A stretch of DNA of 64,000 nt, taken from assembly GCF_020907245.1 (NCBI RefSeq), contig NZ_JAJJWH010000017.1, positions 1 through 64,000 on the forward strand, in the 5' to 3' direction. The stretch's first letter is position 1. The number at the start of each line of letters is the position of its first letter. The translations under genes and the position numbers were made by a program. The notes beneath the pieces are model-generated. The model saw only the letters and a list, made by a program, of their open reading frames with translations. It was not told where the DNA came from and made no database searches. This DNA comes from Pontibacter harenae (GTDB lineage: Bacteria; Bacteroidota; Bacteroidia; Cytophagales; Hymenobacteraceae). Positions 51,843 to 62,400 of this stretch are shown here, in pieces.

Positions 51843-52808
51843 TTAAAAATAACGAGGTGTTAACATCCGCGAATCGTCTTTCTTAAAGAAGGTATACCCC
51901 AACGAAACCTCATGACTGGCATAGTTCTTTAAGGCATTTAAACTCTTGTCATAAGAGTAGCCTACACGCAACTTAGGTGTAACATAAATCTGCGCTATAG
52001 CTGCCCAGGCATTTCGCTCATCCAGGTCATAAGCTTCCGGATTATCTTTTTTGAGCAGCGCCATAGAAGTGCGGTAAGAGGCTCCTAACCACAAGCGTTC
52101 GCTTAACAGCACAAAGCTGTTGAGGTCAACATTAGTAGGGCTTTCCATATCTTCTTTTATCAGAAAGCTTGGCTTTAATTTTATTTTAGGCCCAAAGTCG
52201 AACACATAGCCTGAAGAAAGGAAATAGTGCCGACGCGGTGCTGCCACAAGCAAATTACTTCCTTTAAAAGGAATTAAGTTTGCCACAGAGAACCCTGTAT
52301 AAAACCGCTCTGTGTTGAAGAAAAGACCTGCTTTGGCATCGGGTAGTATTTCAGACTCTCTGCTTTGCGGAACGGCAGCATCTGGGGTTGTGCTGAAGCC
52401 TGGCCTTAGCTTCGTACCATCGAGAGTATACTGTGACATACCGCCTGCAAAGCCTAATGCCAACCTTGCCTTTTGCCCGACCTTAAGCCTTACTGCCAGG
52501 TTAGCATAAGCTCCTGTCTGCTTCTGCACGCCCAGTTCATCATTCAGCACATTAAGTCCCCAACCTAAGCGGCCGCTCTTATTTGCTGCGTCCACGCTTA
52601 AAGTTTGGGTAACAGGTGCCCCTTCTATACCAGCCCACTGGCTGCGGTGCGTAGCATTTATGGTCAGTACTTCTTTACTTCCAGTGTAAGCCGGGTTTAT
52701 GACCTGCTCATTAAAAATGTACTGCGTGTACTGAGGGGCCTGTTGTGCATAAGCACCTCCTGTTGTAGCTACCACTCCTACCAACAGCAGCAATCGTTTT
52801 AGTTTCAT
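51843..52808 (-). CDS. PorP/SprF family outer membrane protein
   Basis: A 321-aa protein with signal peptide (about 1-21) and the family hallmark near the N-terminus QQAPQYTQYIFNEQVINPAYTGSKEVLTINATHRSQWAGIEGAPVTQTLS. The rest is a beta-barrel ending in ASHEVSLGYTFFKKDD...PRYF. PorP/SprF proteins form 14-strand barrels that hold type B (CHU_C) cargo at the surface in gliding bacteria. It lies between its cargo gene (15 nt upstream) and a PorE-like gene (10 nt downstream), so it should be the dedicated partner of the 1661-residue adhesin. Confidence 0.92.
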   Translation of the reverse strand: MKLKRLLLLVGVVATTGGAYAQQAPQYTQYIFNEQVINPAYTGSKEVLTINATHRSQWAGIEGAPVTQTLSVDAANKSGRLGWGLNVLNDELGVQKQTGAYANLAVRLKVGQKARLALGFAGGMSQYTLDGTKLRPGFSTTPDAAVPQSRESEILPDAKAGLFFNTERFYTGFSVANLIPFKGSNLLVAAPRRHYFLSSGYVFDFGPKIKLKPSFLIKEDMESPTNVDLNSFVLLSERLWLGASYRTSMALLKKDNPEAYDLDERNAWAAIAQIYVTPKLRVGYSYDKSLNALKNYASHEVSLGYTFFKKDDSRMLTPRYF

Positions 52809-52823
52809 AGACTTTGAATATCT

Positions 52824-55800
52824 CTACCTTACAATCATCACATATCCTTTAAACACTTTGTCTGTCCCGTCGCAAAGTTTTACCCTGGCAATGTAGTAGT
52901 AAGTGCCTTCGCTTAAGTTATCCCCAGTCCAACCGTTTTTGTAAGACTTACTGCGGAACACCTCACTGCCCCAACGGTTAATCACCGTAATATCATTGTC
53001 AGGGAAGTTCATGATGCTCTCTATTTCCCAGGTGTCATTATTGCCATCGTTGTTTGGTGTGAACACGTTCGGAAACACGATGCCGCTATTCAGCAGATTT
53101 AAATCTGGCGTTAGAGATGCCATCGGTTCACTTAGGCAAATACCGTTATTAGCCGCTACTGTAATAACACCTGTTCCTTCACCTGGAGTAACCGTAATGC
53201 GTGTAGTTCCCTGCCCAGAAGTGATAACCCAGCCAGCTGGTACATTCCACACATAGTCTACAGCGCCACTAGATGATGCCACTTCATATACAAGGCCCGT
53301 ACAAGGAGAGCTTCTATCAATGATGCTGCTAATGGCGATCATTGGAACAGAGACCACAGGTTTAACTGTGCTGGTACTGGAGCCGCAGTTGTTATTTGCG
53401 CTAACTGATATTTCGCCTGAAGCACTACCTACTTTTACTGTGATTTCGGAGGTACCTTCGCCAGATATTATTTGCCATCCTGTTGGCAAAGTCCAAGTAT
53501 AGGAAATGGCTGTAGCCGATGGCTCTACAGAATAGGTAGCCGTTGTACTGGCACAAATTGTCAAGTCACCTTCTATGTTTGCAGGAGCAATTGGTGCTTC
53601 GCTAACTGTCTGCACCTCTAAAGAGATTTCGGTAGTGTAGCCACATGTGTTGCCTGCTTTTACCGACACGGCTCCACCTGCTCCCACTACCACCACTTCT
53701 ATTTTACTTGTTCCTTCTCCAGAGATAATCGTCCAGCCAGATGGCAAGCTCCATAGGTAATGATCAGCTCCAGCCACCTCTGACACAGAATAAACAGCCG
53801 TAGAATTCTGGTTACAAGGATATGCAGGACCTGTTATTTGTAAAGGAGCAACTAAAGGAGCCTGTGGTGCAACGGCAAGTGAGCTTGTCTCGCCCTGACC
53901 ACATGCGTTTGAAGCTACTACTGTTACCTGACCAGAAGTTGTACCCGCTTTAACAGTAATCTGCGTAGTGCCCTGACCAGCTGTAATTTGCCAACCTGCT
54001 GGCACTAGCCAGGTATAAGATGTGGCCGTGGCAACATCAGGAATGCGGAATACCAAGTTATCTGTACCTCCACAGAAGTTGCCGTTGTTGTTGATGATTT
54101 CTTTCGGCTTAGCAGGCGCCCCTTCTACTGGTACTACCGCCAAGCTTTCGCCTGTGTTTGTACCGCAACCGTTTTGAGCTGTAACAGTTACTGTACCTGC
54201 TACACTGCCAGCTTTTACGGTGACTGTTCTTGTATCTTGTCCTGCTACTATCTCCCATCCTTCTGGGAAAGTCCAGTTATAGCTTACAGCGCCGTTTACA
54301 GGCTCTATAGTATAGACCTGATTAGAGCCACGGCACACTTGTATATCTCCTGTAATAATACCAGGCTTGGCAGGCGGAGCAGTCGAGGTAGTTACAGCTT
54401 TTGTTCTTGGTGTTCCTTCACCGCAATCGTTTTCGGTAGCTACACTTATTGTACCACCCGAAGCACCCACTTTAACAGATATGGAAACAGTGCCTTGCCC
54501 GCTCATTATTTGCCAACCAGCTGGCACGACCCATTTGTAGCTACGAGCATTTGAAACAGCCGCTATACTATAAGTGATAACTCCATTAACACAAGCATCT
54601 GCACCGCCCTGTATTTCTCCTGGTGTTACAGGTATGTCTGTTGAGGGATTAACCACCATGCTTACAAAATCGCTGGTGCCACAACTGTTAGCAGCTGCTA
54701 CTCTTATTCTGCCGCCTGTGCTACTTGGTTTTACCGTGATAGATTTTCCATCGTTCGCACCAATAATCTGCCATCCCTCTGGCAGCTCCCAAACATAGTT
54801 GCTTGCATCAGGCACATCATTTACAGCATAAGTGTATGTAAAGCCCATACATGGCACCGCCTCCCCTGTTATAGAAACAGCTGGTGCTGGAGGAGCTCTG
54901 AACACAATAGCTACCGTTTTGGCTGGGCTTTGCTGACCACAGGCATTTACAGCTACTACACTTATTAGAGCTTCTGTTGTGCCTGCTGTTACATTTACAG
55001 AATTAGAAAGCTGGCCGCTGTTAATTCTCCAGTCGGTAGCTGTTCCAGAACCATCTGCTTTCAGTATTTCCCAGATATAGGTTGCTGCGCCAGGAACGGG
55101 ATCTACAGCATAAACAACCCCTTGCTGCCCTACACAAACTCTGGTGCTGCCATTAATAGCTACCGGGGTTACTGGAGGGTCTGCTGTTGGCGCGACCTGT
55201 AGCTGCGCTGGTAAGCTAGCGCCACAATCGTTTGAGGCACTTACTGTGATACTTCCACTGCTTGCACCAGCTGTAACCGTAATGGTGGTTGTACCTTGCC
55301 CAGATGTAATAGTCCAACCGTCTGGCACTGCCCAAATATATTCTAATGTATTATCTACTGGGTTTAAGCTGAAAACAATTCCCTCCTGCCCAACGCAAAC
55401 ACGTGTTTCACCTATAATACCATAAGGCTTGATAGGCGGCGTTGTAGAAGGCTGCACCCACAGTGCTTTCGGTTCGCTTACACCGCAGGCATTTGATGCA
55501 CTTACTGTAACGTTACCAGCAGTAGCACCCATAAGCACTGTAATGGTAGTTGTTCTGTGTCCACTGATTATCTGCCAACCTTCTGGCACAGTCCAGTTAT
55601 AGCTGCTAGCCCCTGGCACAGGATCTGTTCTATAAGTAAAAGGTGTGTTGTTTGCACAGCCGTACTCAGTGCCTTTTATAGTAAGAGGCGTAGCTGGAGC
55701 ATTTTGCAACGTAGACACTTCTATCGATTTGCTTCCGCCTACCCCACAGTCGTTTTTAGCCTGTACTATTATTTTACCACCGCTAGTACCTACAGCTACT

Positions 55801-57809
55801 ATAATTTTACGTGTTCTTTGGCCTGATATGATTGTCCAGCCAGTTGGTACGTACCAGTAGTATTCAGAAACTGAAGCATCACCCTCAACAGAATACTCTA
55901 TGTTGCTTCCGCCTGAGCAAACTGTAGTTGCCCCAGAAATGGCTAAAGGTGCTGCAGGAGGGGCTGTGATGGATGCAACAGTAAACGTTCTGGCAGGGCT
56001 TTCGCCGCAGCTGTTTACAGCTTTCACAGAAATAGTCCCTGTTTCCGCAGATGGCTCTACTTCAATGATGTTTGTACCTTCTCCTGTAAGTATTTTCCAG
56101 CTGTCAGGTACCGTCCAGGTATAGCTTATGGCATCTGCCTGTGCTGCCACCTCATAGGTTGTTGAGGTTGTAGTAGCACACACACTGCTTAAACCTGATA
56201 TTGGTCCTGGCATCGCTGGTGCTTTCAGGAATGGCTGTATCTGGAAAGTTGTTGGCTCGCTGTCTCCACAAATGTTAGAGGCCACCACCGTTAGCGATTT
56301 AACAGTGTTGTCTCCGCCAGGTACTACCGTTACAGATGTGCCGTTATCCGCAACCATGGTCCAGCCTGTTGGTAAAGTCCATGTGTAGGTTTTAGCTCTT
56401 TCTACAGGCTCTATGGTATAAGTAACTGGGGTATTTGTTTCGTTGATGCAGACATTGGCAGGTCCTGTTATTGTCCCTGGCTTTGCTGGCACATCTGGAA
56501 ACACTGTTACAGGCAAGCGGGGTGTTACTAATTCGCCACAGATATTAATCACAGCTACTCTTATACTACCGCTTTCGGTGCCAGCAGTAATTGAAACTTT
56601 AGTGCCACTTCCTGTCACAGTCCAACCTGCTGGTACTTTCCAGTTATACCCTGTAGCCCCAGGCACATCCTCTATACTATACTCTGCAGTAGTGCCAGCA
56701 CATAACTCTGTATCACCAGTTACAGCACCTGCTTCACCCAACATAATACAGAAGCCGTCGGCAAAATAGTTGTTCCCGTATATCTCGTCTGTGCCTCCAC
56801 CGACAATCGAAGCACTTACGGACCCATTCCCCGACTTGTTTACGACAGTAACAATGGTTAAAGTAGCCACCTCCTCGTATTGGAGAGTTCCTACTTCCCA
56901 AGTGCCCGTATTAGAGTCATAAGTTTGCCCTACCGTGGAAGAATAACTCTCAACATTTCCTGGAAACTGAATATTTGTTACTCTTATGTCTGCTTCATCT
57001 ATCGGCCCCTTGTTATTAGCTTTAATGGTATAAATAATTTTCTCTCCCAACACATATAACTCTTCGTCTTCATTTCGCCCCTTAGTTCTAGATATGGTGA
57101 CTTCAAGATCTGCTGGTACGCTGATTTGATTATTTGTCAGTCTTACTTCCCCTTCAAGCGACACGACTCTTCCTATAAGACTAGTGTTATCTCCTAATGT
57201 AATTGTTCCTTTCGCTATGATATTTCCGAACAAATCAGCACTTGCACCCACTGTAACATCGCCATCAACTATCCAAAATACATTTGCGCTGGCAGAATTT
57301 GAAGGATTTTCACGTGTGATAGTAGCAGAGTTTTGTATTTCCAGATCACCTTTAACGTGGAAAATAAATATTGCACTACGATTGTTCTCGCCGTTTAAGG
57401 TAAGCTCACCTGAAAGCTGTGTCTTACCGTCTATCTCGTGAATACCTGGCTTTAAAAACATTCCGCCCAGGTTGATGCTTGTATAGGTATAATTTGGAGT
57501 TCTGCTGATTGCATTATTGAAAATTGCCACGGCATTTTGCCTGGCCCGCACAGCCGTCTCATCCTTCACATGAATAGGTTGCTTTAAGACTACTCCAGGC
57601 GGGAACCCCGACACCTCGCCATCTGTCACACCTAGTTGAGCACTGATAACGGTGCTACCAGTGCTTATTACTTTGGTAGTACCCAGCACATTAAAACCAT
57701 ATAAAGCTGTGTCCGCTTCTATGGGCATGTACTGTTGAGCTAATGCCAGAAAGGAGGTTAGCCAAAAGCATACTGTCACAAGTATGGCTTTAGAAAAAGA
57801 GCTAGTCAT
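52824..57809 (-). CDS. giant T9SS adhesin with ice-binding-like (DUF3494) head
   Basis: A 1661-aa secreted protein. Signal peptide about 1-24; DUF3494 ice-binding-like domain about 38-232 (FNVLGTTKVISTGSTVISAQLGV, GEVSGFPPGVV, LGGMFLKPGIHEI, FIFHVKGDLEIQNSA, ANVFWIVDGDVTVGASADLFGNIIA); a DUF11-like domain about 233-360; then 14 Ig/PKD-like repeats of about 83-90 residues (about 362-1570), each with a central YxWxVPxGWxI and ending VxAxNxCG. The C-terminus is a gliding-motility-associated type B sorting domain (PNVFTPNNDGNNDTWE..., RWGSEVFRS..., GTYYYIARV). DUF3494 proteins bind ice in some bacteria and algae, but many relatives do not; here it heads a long stalk like known ice adhesins. Followed by PorP/SprF. 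Confidence 0.9.
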   Translation of the reverse strand: MTSSFSKAILVTVCFWLTSFLALAQQYMPIEADTALYGFNVLGTTKVISTGSTVISAQLGVTDGEVSGFPPGVVLKQPIHVKDETAVRARQNAVAIFNNAISRTPNYTYTSINLGGMFLKPGIHEIDGKTQLSGELTLNGENNRSAIFIFHVKGDLEIQNSATITRENPSNSASANVFWIVDGDVTVGASADLFGNIIAKGTITLGDNTSLIGRVVSLEGEVRLTNNQISVPADLEVTISRTKGRNEDEELYVLGEKIIYTIKANNKGPIDEADIRVTNIQFPGNVESYSSTVGQTYDSNTGTWEVGTLQYEEVATLTIVTVVNKSGNGSVSASIVGGGTDEIYGNNYFADGFCIMLGEAGAVTGDTELCAGTTAEYSIEDVPGATGYNWKVPAGWTVTGSGTKVSITAGTESGSIRVAVINICGELVTPRLPVTVFPDVPAKPGTITGPANVCINETNTPVTYTIEPVERAKTYTWTLPTGWTMVADNGTSVTVVPGGDNTVKSLTVVASNICGDSEPTTFQIQPFLKAPAMPGPISGLSSVCATTTSTTYEVAAQADAISYTWTVPDSWKILTGEGTNIIEVEPSAETGTISVKAVNSCGESPARTFTVASITAPPAAPLAISGATTVCSGGSNIEYSVEGDASVSEYYWYVPTGWTIISGQRTRKIIVAVGTSGGKIIVQAKNDCGVGGSKSIEVSTLQNAPATPLTIKGTEYGCANNTPFTYRTDPVPGASSYNWTVPEGWQIISGHRTTTITVLMGATAGNVTVSASNACGVSEPKALWVQPSTTPPIKPYGIIGETRVCVGQEGIVFSLNPVDNTLEYIWAVPDGWTITSGQGTTTITVTAGASSGSITVSASNDCGASLPAQLQVAPTADPPVTPVAINGSTRVCVGQQGVVYAVDPVPGAATYIWEILKADGSGTATDWRINSGQLSNSVNVTAGTTEALISVVAVNACGQQSPAKTVAIVFRAPPAPAVSITGEAVPCMGFTYTYAVNDVPDASNYVWELPEGWQIIGANDGKSITVKPSSTGGRIRVAAANSCGTSDFVSMVVNPSTDIPVTPGEIQGGADACVNGVITYSIAAVSNARSYKWVVPAGWQIMSGQGTVSISVKVGASGGTISVATENDCGEGTPRTKAVTTSTAPPAKPGIITGDIQVCRGSNQVYTIEPVNGAVSYNWTFPEGWEIVAGQDTRTVTVKAGSVAGTVTVTAQNGCGTNTGESLAVVPVEGAPAKPKEIINNNGNFCGGTDNLVFRIPDVATATSYTWLVPAGWQITAGQGTTQITVKAGTTSGQVTVVASNACGQGETSSLAVAPQAPLVAPLQITGPAYPCNQNSTAVYSVSEVAGADHYLWSLPSGWTIISGEGTSKIEVVVVGAGGAVSVKAGNTCGYTTEISLEVQTVSEAPIAPANIEGDLTICASTTATYSVEPSATAISYTWTLPTGWQIISGEGTSEITVKVGSASGEISVSANNNCGSSTSTVKPVVSVPMIAISSIIDRSSPCTGLVYEVASSSGAVDYVWNVPAGWVITSGQGTTRITVTPGEGTGVITVAANNGICLSEPMASLTPDLNLLNSGIVFPNVFTPNNDGNNDTWEIESIMNFPDNDITVINRWGSEVFRSKSYKNGWTGDNLSEGTYYYIARVKLCDGTDKVFKGYVMIVR
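53102..56732 (-). repeat. fourteen tandem Ig/PKD-like coding repeats
   Basis: The repeats occupy about 3.6 kb of the adhesin gene, at roughly 83-90 codons each. They are similar in protein but diverged in DNA. Conserved residues are the Cys after the first strand, the Trp in YxWxxPxGW and the Cys-Gly near the end of each repeat, so each may have a disulfide. The two CDS-encoded landmarks are best preserved in the middle copies. Confidence 0.8.
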
Positions 57810-58393
57810 TATAACTTAAGTAAAAATTCGCTATATGGAATATTTTGTATTTTAAATTGCATTAGTTTTGTCGGCAAAAATATAGTTTTACCCTTTTCAA
57901 AAAGCTTAAACTAAATTCATTACCCCTTTCAACAAGTTAGAATAATCATAATTTTATATTTGAAAAACATATTCTAACTACTAATAAACATAGTTACATC
58001 TAAAATTTGACAAAAAAATATATCAACCAAATTTTAGACAATAAATTAAATTTTTTTGTGTTGAAATCCTAAACAACAACCAATATATATTAAATATATA
58101 ATATAAAAGTTTACAAGTCATCATGAATGTTGATTTTTAGTTTTGGAACTTAGAGCCAGCCACTTCAAACATAACTCTATTCAAAATCAGTGCTGTACAG
58201 CGGCTAAACACCAGGGCTTTTATGCAAATGACAGAATAGGGAAAGTACTCTCTGTTGCTGCATAGGAATGAGAACAGAAGGTTTAACTGGCACTAGCACT
58301 TTTAAGCTTTTTTGCTGCCTTCTGCCTTGATAGTTGAAGCCAAGAGATACAAGAAAGCTAGACGCTACAGAAGAAGAAAGAGCAGTGGATGAT
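57810..58393. other. AT-rich spacer upstream of the giant adhesin
   Basis: No gene is seen in this 584-nt stretch. The part nearest the adhesin (about 57830-58130) is very AT-rich. On the minus strand TATTTTTG at 57875-57882 matches the -7 consensus and could be the adhesin promoter, though no well-placed -33 TTTG is present. The rest, up to the terminator near 58398, is ordinary sequence with no recognisable element. Confidence 0.45.
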
Positions 58394-58397
58394 GCAT

Positions 58398-58430
58398 AAA
58401 AAAAGGCCCTGAACTTAAAGTTCAGGGCCT
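58398..58430 (-). terminator. terminator of the second PorP/SprF operon
   Basis: A perfect 13-bp stem (58404-58416 with 58418-58430, core GGCCCTGAACTT) around a single central base, so the loop must open somewhat. On the minus strand it is followed by a run of seven T. It ends transcripts of the 1197-residue cargo and its PorP/SprF partner. Confidence 0.85.
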
Positions 58431-58455
58431 CCTATTCTTTTTACAAGAAAAGTAC

Positions 58456-59424
58456 TTACCAAATCCATTGCGGACAGATAATCCTTCGGTCATTGAGCAA
58501 TTTGATACCAACCACAATTTCATGTGTACCATTGCTTACCCTGTTAAGGTCAGAGATGGTGGCATCGTAAGAGTAACCAACATCCAACGTTGGACTGATA
58601 AATAGACCCAACATACCTACTATGGCATCCTTGTGCCTGTAAGAAGCACCCACATAAAAGCGCTCGTCGTATAGTGCCCGCGCGCTTACATCCACGGCTA
58701 GTGGACTTGGAGTTGCCATTTTCAGCATAACGGATGGAATTATGTCTAGGTCCCTTGTTACGCTAAACCGGTAGCTACCAGTGAGAAAAAAATGCCGCTG
58801 CAAATCGAAGTTTGGATCGTTGTTTTCACCTGCACTCAATCCTTCTGCGTCTCCTAACAATTGCGCTCCAGCTATACCTATCGAGAAGTCACGGGAGTAA
58901 ACCCAAAAGCCAATGTTAAGATCCAGCATATTCTCGTTGATGCTCCCGCCCCCCAACAAAGGGTCATTTTCGTTTGTTAGCTCCAGTTCCGAAGAATTTA
59001 ACGAGTTTCGGATTAGGCCCGCCGATACACCAGCCGAGGCATTGATGGAATTAGTAAGCGGCATGTGATAGGCATATGACCCCGTTATGCTTGTCTGGCG
59101 CAATGGCCCTGTTTTATCGGTATAAATAGAGGCACCTACACCATGGTGCGCCAACGCTTTATGATACTTTGTACTTCCTGCACCTTTGTTAAGGGGAGTG
59201 TTAGCTGTAACATAATAGGTAACGGGAGCGCCATCCAGCCCCATCCATTGCCTTCTGTTGCTCACCCTAATATCGGCGTAGTCTTCGATACCACTAAGGG
59301 CAGGATTAAGCAAAAAGTTGTTCAGCAAGTACTGGCTATACTGGGGCCTTTGCTGTGCCGATGCTTGCACAGCAATAACCATAAGCAGTATAAAAAGAAA
59401 GAGAGGCTTTTTCATCTGCATCAT
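58456..59424 (-). CDS. PorP/SprF family outer membrane protein (second copy)
   Basis: A 322-aa relative of the protein at 51843-52808, with signal peptide (about 1-23) and hallmark RPQYSQYLLNNFLLNPALSGIEDYADIRVSNRRQWMGLDGAPVTYYVT. It lacks the terminal aromatic pattern of its relative and ends in CPQWIW. The ATG overlaps the stop of the cargo gene by 4 nt (ATGA), so translation is coupled. It should tether the 1197-residue protein. Confidence 0.92.
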   Translation of the reverse strand: MMQMKKPLFLFILLMVIAVQASAQQRPQYSQYLLNNFLLNPALSGIEDYADIRVSNRRQWMGLDGAPVTYYVTANTPLNKGAGSTKYHKALAHHGVGASIYTDKTGPLRQTSITGSYAYHMPLTNSINASAGVSAGLIRNSLNSSELELTNENDPLLGGGSINENMLDLNIGFWVYSRDFSIGIAGAQLLGDAEGLSAGENNDPNFDLQRHFFLTGSYRFSVTRDLDIIPSVMLKMATPSPLAVDVSARALYDERFYVGASYRHKDAIVGMLGLFISPTLDVGYSYDATISDLNRVSNGTHEIVVGIKLLNDRRIICPQWIW

Positions 59425-62400
59425 CTGATAATTGTAACGTTGCCCGAGATAGGTTTCTCAGCACTGTTTAGATAAATAATGTAATAATAGGTGGCAACTG
59501 GTAAGTCTTCGCCGTTGAATCGTCCATCCCATGGTGTACTGTAACCTCTGGAAGAGAACACTTCATTTCCCCACCTGTTAAATACCTGCACCCTTAAATC
59601 TGGGAAGTTCTCCACGTTCTCGATCAGCCAAAGCTCGTTCACAAAATCGCCATTAGGCGTGAAAGCATTCGGAATAACCAAGGCTGGTGTCACAAACACG
59701 GTCACCTCATCGGTAGCGGTACAGCCTTCTGCAGTGGTTACGGTTACAGTGTAAGTTGTTGTAACATCTGGGCGTACGGTTATAATATCAGAGTTCGGAT
59801 TTACTATGCCCTCAGCTGGCTCCCAACTATAGGTCGCGCCTCCTCGGGCTCTAAGTTCTGTTGTTCTGCCCTGTATAATGGTTACGTCTTCTCCCGCATC
59901 GGCTGTGGCCTCTACTACCGTAACTGTAACAGGCGTACGGGTGGTGCTCGAACAGTTATTTTCGTTTACTGCCTGCACGTAGAAAGTAGTTGTCTGCGAT
60001 AGCCTTGGCGTTGGGAAGTTTGGACCAACAAACAGCACGTTACCCCCAGTCGGTTCTGCATACCACTCATACGTGTGGCCATTCGGGTTTAGCACCGATA
60101 GTGTAACAGTGCTATCTAAACAGGCAGAAATACTGCGTGCTTGCACTGTTGGTGCGTTTGGCCGCCTGATAACCGTTATAGCCACAGCCTCTGATTGTGA
60201 AGAACAGCCTGCTGATGTAACTGTTCGCCTGAACCAGGTGTTTTGCGTAATGGCTGTTGGCATGTAGCTCTGGCCAGTGTTATTACCTCCTGCTGGCGAA
60301 AAGCCTACGGTAGGTCCTGTTATGCTACTTTCCCACAGGTACTGGTATTGCCCATTGCCTCCTGATGGTGTGCTACCTGTAAGTGTGGCTGGCACATCTC
60401 CGTCGCACACCTCCTGGCTCGCGGCAATGCTGTTGTTCGTCACACCTGGGTTAATAGTGATAGCTACCACATTGCTAGGAGTGGTTTCGCAAGCTGCTGA
60501 GCGTACTACACGACGGAACCAGGTGGTTTGAGTTAGGGTCGCTGGTGTATAACTTTGACCATTATTTGTACCTGCAGCAGGCGCAAAACCACCGTTTGGA
60601 CCAGTGGTGCTGCTCTCCCACACATAAATATAACTGCCTGAACCTCCTGTTGGCTCAGAACCCATAAGCGGCTCAGGCGCTGAACCAGTACAAACTTCCT
60701 GGTCTTCGCTGATAGTATTATTGGCAAGCTCAGGATAAACTGTGATTTTAACAGGTTCAGAGGCCACACGGCAGCCACCCGAGATAGCCACTCGCCTGAT
60801 CCAGGTATCCTGGGTAAGCACACCTGGTTCGTAGTTTTCACCATCGCTAACACCTGGCGCTGGAACAAAGTTTTCTTCTGCAGGGCCTTGCGTACTAATC
60901 TGCCACTCATAAGAAATAGTGCCTGTGCCACCTGTAGCACGCGCCCCAATAATTGGTGCCGCATCTTCGTTTGCACATATCTCTTGTGCCGCCTCTATGG
61001 TATTGTTCTGTATGGCTGGCACTACCTCTACCTGCACCGCCACGCTCGTATCGGCAGTACAACTGCCAGAGCTAACAATGCGCCTGTACCAGGTAGTGCG
61101 GCTAATAACTGTTGGAGTGTAATTTCTGGTGTTGTTTACACCAGAAGCCAAAGCAAAACCTGATGTAGGTCCTGTTGTACTTACTTGCCAAGTATAGGTA
61201 TAAGCACTGCCAGCACCGCCTGTTGGAGCAGAGCCTAACATTTCGGCTGGAATGCCGCCTGTGCAAATACTTTGGCTAACAGGCGTGATAGTGTTATTAT
61301 CTATGGCAGGCACTACATTTACTGTAACAGGCACCCGCTCGCTGGAGCAGCCTTCCTGGCTAATTGTTTCTACATAATAAGTGACATTACCTGTAAGCAC
61401 TGGCGTAGTAAAACTAGCACCCGTACTTAATAATGTACCGCCTGTAGGCTGGTTATACCAATTGTAATTTGTACCTGGCCCTGTAGGTGTTATTGTTACC
61501 GTCTCTCCCTCACAAGTTGTTTGGTCCTGGACGACAGGACTGCCAGGCACAGGATAAACTGTAACATTGATAGGCTGCGGTGGCCCAATGAGATCACTGG
61601 ACCCGCACTCATTAGTTATTCGCACGCTAACCTGGTAAGGAGCATTTCTTGCCGAGAACTGCAACTCAGGATACTGTTCTGTAGATACCTGATTCCCGTC
61701 TACAAACCATTCGTAGGTGACAGTGTTTCCGAAATTCGGGTCAAAGAACACCTGCTCCTGCCCAAACCTGATGGTGGTGTCGCCGCAGGCAACTATATCT
61801 CCAGATAAGTTTGCCTGTGGCCAGCCTACTATAACGCTTTGGTCGGTGGTGTCGCTGCCACAGGCATTGCTTACCACAAGCTGTATCTGGAAAATACCTG
61901 AGTTCTCAAACCTTATCTGCAGTGAATCGCTTTCCAGGTCTCCAAAAATAACTTCCCAGCCCCCAATATTATTCTGGTCGAGAATCTCCCACTGGTACGT
62001 TAGGTCACCTCCGGTAGAGCTGTCTCCCAGCGAGACTATAATAGGCGTACAACTGGGTGGCGTACCTTCGGGCTCTTTGTTGAAGGTAAAGTTTGCTTTA
62101 GGCTTTTGGCTTACATTGAACTCGCGTGTAAAGTTAGTCTCACAACCGTTCGCATTAACCGCTCTCACATTTATAGTGTAGCTTCGCAGCGAATCGTAAG
62201 GGTTTGGGCTTTCCAACGGAAACTCGCTCGGATCGTAGGCTACTTCACCATTGCCATCACCCCAATCCACAAAATAGCGGGTAATATCATACAGCGACTC
62301 ATCCGTTGTATTTGTCAGCACTGCTACAATTGTGGTATCTGATGGGCTAACAGTATCAGGCAGGCAGACATTAAAATCGTTTTCTTCGGTAAAAGAAATG

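Noticed and set aside
53000-56700. Plus-strand ORFs across the giant adhesin gene
   Set aside because: They repeat at the same spacing as the 14 coding repeats on the minus strand and have no start signals or domains of their own; they are shadows of the repeats.
53102-56732. CRISPR or minisatellite array
   Set aside because: The repetition is at the protein level in about 260-nt units with strongly diverged DNA, not short identical repeats with spacers.
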